Shown here in pieces: positions 62,607 to 64,000 of a stretch of 64,000 nt of DNA. This DNA is from Polaromonas sp. (GTDB lineage: Bacteria; Pseudomonadota; Gammaproteobacteria; Burkholderiales; Burkholderiaceae_C), in contig JAUXPP010000110.1 in the NCBI GenBank assembly GCA_030683705.1, positions 1-64,000 of the forward strand, written 5' to 3'. Position numbers and translations under genes: made by a program. The notes below the pieces were generated by a model. It worked only from the letters and a program-made list of their open reading frames with translations. It did no database searches and had not been told where the DNA came from. Numbering within the stretch: position 1 is the first letter of the stretch; each line of letters begins with the position of its first letter.

Positions 62607-63334
62607 TGGCCGAACACACCATCGACATGGCCCTCGACGCCCGGGCCGTGGCCATCCTCTCGGGCATCACCACCGCCACCCTGACCACCCTGTTGCTGAA
62701 AAAAGGCCTGCGCAATGTCTGGCTGCGCGGCGCGCGGCCGCTGCGTCCCGGCCAGCCGCGTCTGGTGGGGCGTGCCTTCACCTTGCGCTTCGTGCCGGCC
62801 CGCGAAGACCTGGCGACACCCGAGTCCTGGTCCTCGCCGATCTCGACCCGCGCCGCGATCGAGGCCATGCCGGCCGGCTGCATCGCCGTGGCCGACGCCA
62901 TGGGGGTGACCGACGCGGGCATCTTCGGCGACATCCTGTGCGCGCGCATGGTCAAGCGCGGCGTGGCCGCCCTGGTCACCGACGGCGTGGTGCGCGACCA
63001 GGCGGGTGTGCTGGGCACCGGCCTGCCGGTCTGGTGCAGTGGCGCGGCCGCGCCGCCCTCGGTGGCGGGCCTGACCTTTGTGGCCTGGCAGCAGCCGATC
63101 GCCTGCGGCGGCGTCGCGGTGTTTCCGGGCGACGTGGTGGTGGTGGATGACGACGGTGCGGTGTTGATCCCGGCTGCCCTGCTGGACGAGATGCTGACGC
63201 TGGCGCCGGAACAGGAGCGGCTGGAGACCTGGATCATGGCCGAGGTGGAAGCCGGCGCCGCGCTGCCGGGCCTTTATCCCCCAAACGCAGATAACAAGGC
63301 GCGTTACGAGGCGGCCAAAAAAGCCGGCCAATAG
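62606..63334 (+). CDS. RraA-like family protein
   Basis: 242 residues. It has the RraA/HMG-aldolase fold: LVGRAFTLRFVP, VTDAGIFGDILCARMVKRGVAALVTDGVVRD (in shortened view), with the Arg/Asp pair of class II pyruvate aldolases. Some relatives are 4-hydroxy-4-methyl-2-oxoglutarate aldolases, others inhibit RNase E. The extended C-terminal segment and low resemblance to the RNase E regulator favour an aldolase or decarboxylase role. It overlaps the DUF962 gene. Confidence 0.88.
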   Translation: MAEHTIDMALDARAVAILSGITTATLTTLLLKKGLRNVWLRGARPLRPGQPRLVGRAFTLRFVPAREDLATPESWSSPISTRAAIEAMPAGCIAVADAMGVTDAGIFGDILCARMVKRGVAALVTDGVVRDQAGVLGTGLPVWCSGAAAPPSVAGLTFVAWQQPIACGGVAVFPGDVVVVDDDGAVLIPAALLDEMLTLAPEQERLETWIMAEVEAGAALPGLYPPNADNKARYEAAKKAGQ

Positions 63335-63355
63335 AGGCCCTGCCGCCTGCGAAGT

Positions 63356-63385
63356 GCTATCAATTTCATAACACGTCACGCAGTC
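63356..63385 (+). repeat. ~60 bp dispersed repeat, 5' part only
   Basis: GCTATCAATTTCATAACACG then TCACGC. It overlaps the C-terminal codons of the YihY-like gene on the other strand, and the TGA stop of that gene (63368-63366) lies in the repeat. Confidence 0.5.
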
Positions 63386-64000
63386 GCAGCGAGGGAAAAC
63401 GCCCGTTTTCCCATAAATTTTTCATCGACGGGTCCTGACTCAGCAGCAACTGCGCCATCAGCGGCTCCAGCCGGGTTGCGTCGGGATCGGCCAGCAAGAC
63501 ATAACGCGCCTCCTTGTCGTCATCCGGGTCGGTCAGCTGACCGATCCAGTCCAGCGACACCAGGGTCCCCAGCACCGGTTCGAGTTGCAGCACGTCGACC
63601 TGCAGCGCCTTCGCCAGTTCCGAGGCCTCCAGCCCGATGCGTGTGGTGCTGCGCGCCTGGTGCAGTTGCTGCAGCAGCTCGACCGCGAGCTGGAACTGCC
63701 AGCCGTGGCTGCTGCCGCGTCGTGCCACCCCGGCCAGCAGGCTGGGCAGGTAGGCCGCGATCACCGCGCCCAGCAGCACGATGACCCAGGCGACGTAAAT
63801 CCAGACCAGCAAGATCGGCAAGGTGGCAAACGCGCCATACACCAGCGAGTAGGTCGGCACGCTGCTCAGGTACAGCGTCAACACCTTTTTGGCCAGCTCG
63901 ATGCCGGCAGCCACAAACAGGCCGCCAGCCCAGGCATGGGCCCAGCGCACAAAGGTGTTGGGCACGTAGCGGTACAAGGCCGCCATGCCGCCGGCCAGCA
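63366..64000 (-). CDS. YihY/BrkB (UPF0761) family membrane protein, 3' part
   Basis: The frame is open to the window edge (LAGGM...), so the N-terminal part is missing. Visible are about 211 codons with membrane helices LFVAAGIELAKKVLTLYL, YSLVYGAFATLPILLVWIYVAW and VIVLLGAVIAAYLP, which are the last helices of the YihY/BrkB fold. A cytoplasmic C-terminal extension (about 110 residues) contains a winged-helix-like segment with EASELAKALQVDVLQLEPVLGTLVSLDWI. The name 'ribonuclease BN' is an old misassignment. The stop codon lies in a repeat fragment. Confidence 0.85.
   Translation of the reverse strand, partial: LAGGMAALYRYVPNTFVRWAHAWAGGLFVAAGIELAKKVLTLYLSSVPTYSLVYGAFATLPILLVWIYVAWVIVLLGAVIAAYLPSLLAGVARRGSSHGWQFQLAVELLQQLHQARSTTRIGLEASELAKALQVDVLQLEPVLGTLVSLDWIGQLTDPDDDKEARYVLLADPDATRLEPLMAQLLLSQDPSMKNLWENGRFPSLRLRDVL

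Overview
The window is G+C-rich chromosomal DNA from a betaproteobacterium, most likely family Comamonadaceae (Polaromonas/Rhodoferax-like). This is inferred from the gene families (membrane-anchored TAXI proteins, TRAP transporters, PhaZ with a Cys nucleophile, riboswitch-led gcvTHP) and from at least ten copies of a ~60 bp dispersed repeat with the core GATAGCTGCTxACGC, familiar from that family. No phage, plasmid, transposase or CRISPR signal is seen.

Layout. 0-3 kb: the end of a DsrE-family gene and a large membrane sensor kinase with an NMT1/THI5-like periplasmic domain. 3.3-17.5 kb: tRNA-Gly(CCC), then a twelve-gene minus-strand locus for an MSHA-like type IV pilus. In transcription order it encodes an ExeA/MshM-type ATPase, lipoprotein secretin MshL, TPR protein MshN, ATPase MshE, platform protein MshG, MshI/J/K-like assembly proteins, a prepilin, a PrsR/PrsK-like two-component pair and a second prepilin, ending at a strong hairpin terminator. 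18-20.5 kb: scoBA (3-oxoacid CoA-transferase) divergent from a PAS-LuxR regulator, with a clear palindrome between them, then a PcaC-like protein. 20.6-24 kb: katG with an OxyR-like site, a dispersed long repeat and an AhpD-like protein. 24-27 kb: thioesterase and SDR, divergent from ETF-ubiquinone oxidoreductase. 27-34.5 kb: two tandem membrane-anchored TAXI binding proteins, then a DenD-like dehydrogenase with a complete TRAP transporter, then an unknown protein. 34.5-39.3 kb: tandem glycine riboswitch and gcvT-gcvH-gcvP. 39.3-43.2 kb: TSUP permease, a HExxH protein, an esterase and two lipoproteins in visibly AT-richer DNA. 43.3-50.4 kb: arfB, then an aromatic-acid block (aroQ, a split QuiC-like dehydroshikimate dehydratase pair, TetR regulator, EamA and MFS transporters, aroC). 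50.4-64 kb: a small Cys-containing membrane protein, a sensor kinase with a degenerate receiver, cupin, GST, phaZ, a head-to-head long repeat, a sugar-O-methyltransferase-like protein, CBS protein, metZ with an alpha/beta hydrolase, a lipoprotein, cytochrome P450, DUF962, RraA-like and YihY/BrkB (cut by the window end).

The main candidates for novelty are the MSHA-like pilus locus with its embedded two-component pair, and the behaviour of the ~60 bp repeat. Several copies sit within 15 bp after a stop codon, others supply the stop codon, and two lie in frame inside gcvP and a cytochrome P450. The PAS-LuxR/scoBA palindrome and the pseudo-receiver kinase are also worth testing.

All functional calls come from reading motifs and overall protein form. 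No database search was run, so family names are recognition-based and start sites were chosen from Shine-Dalgarno matches and overlaps.
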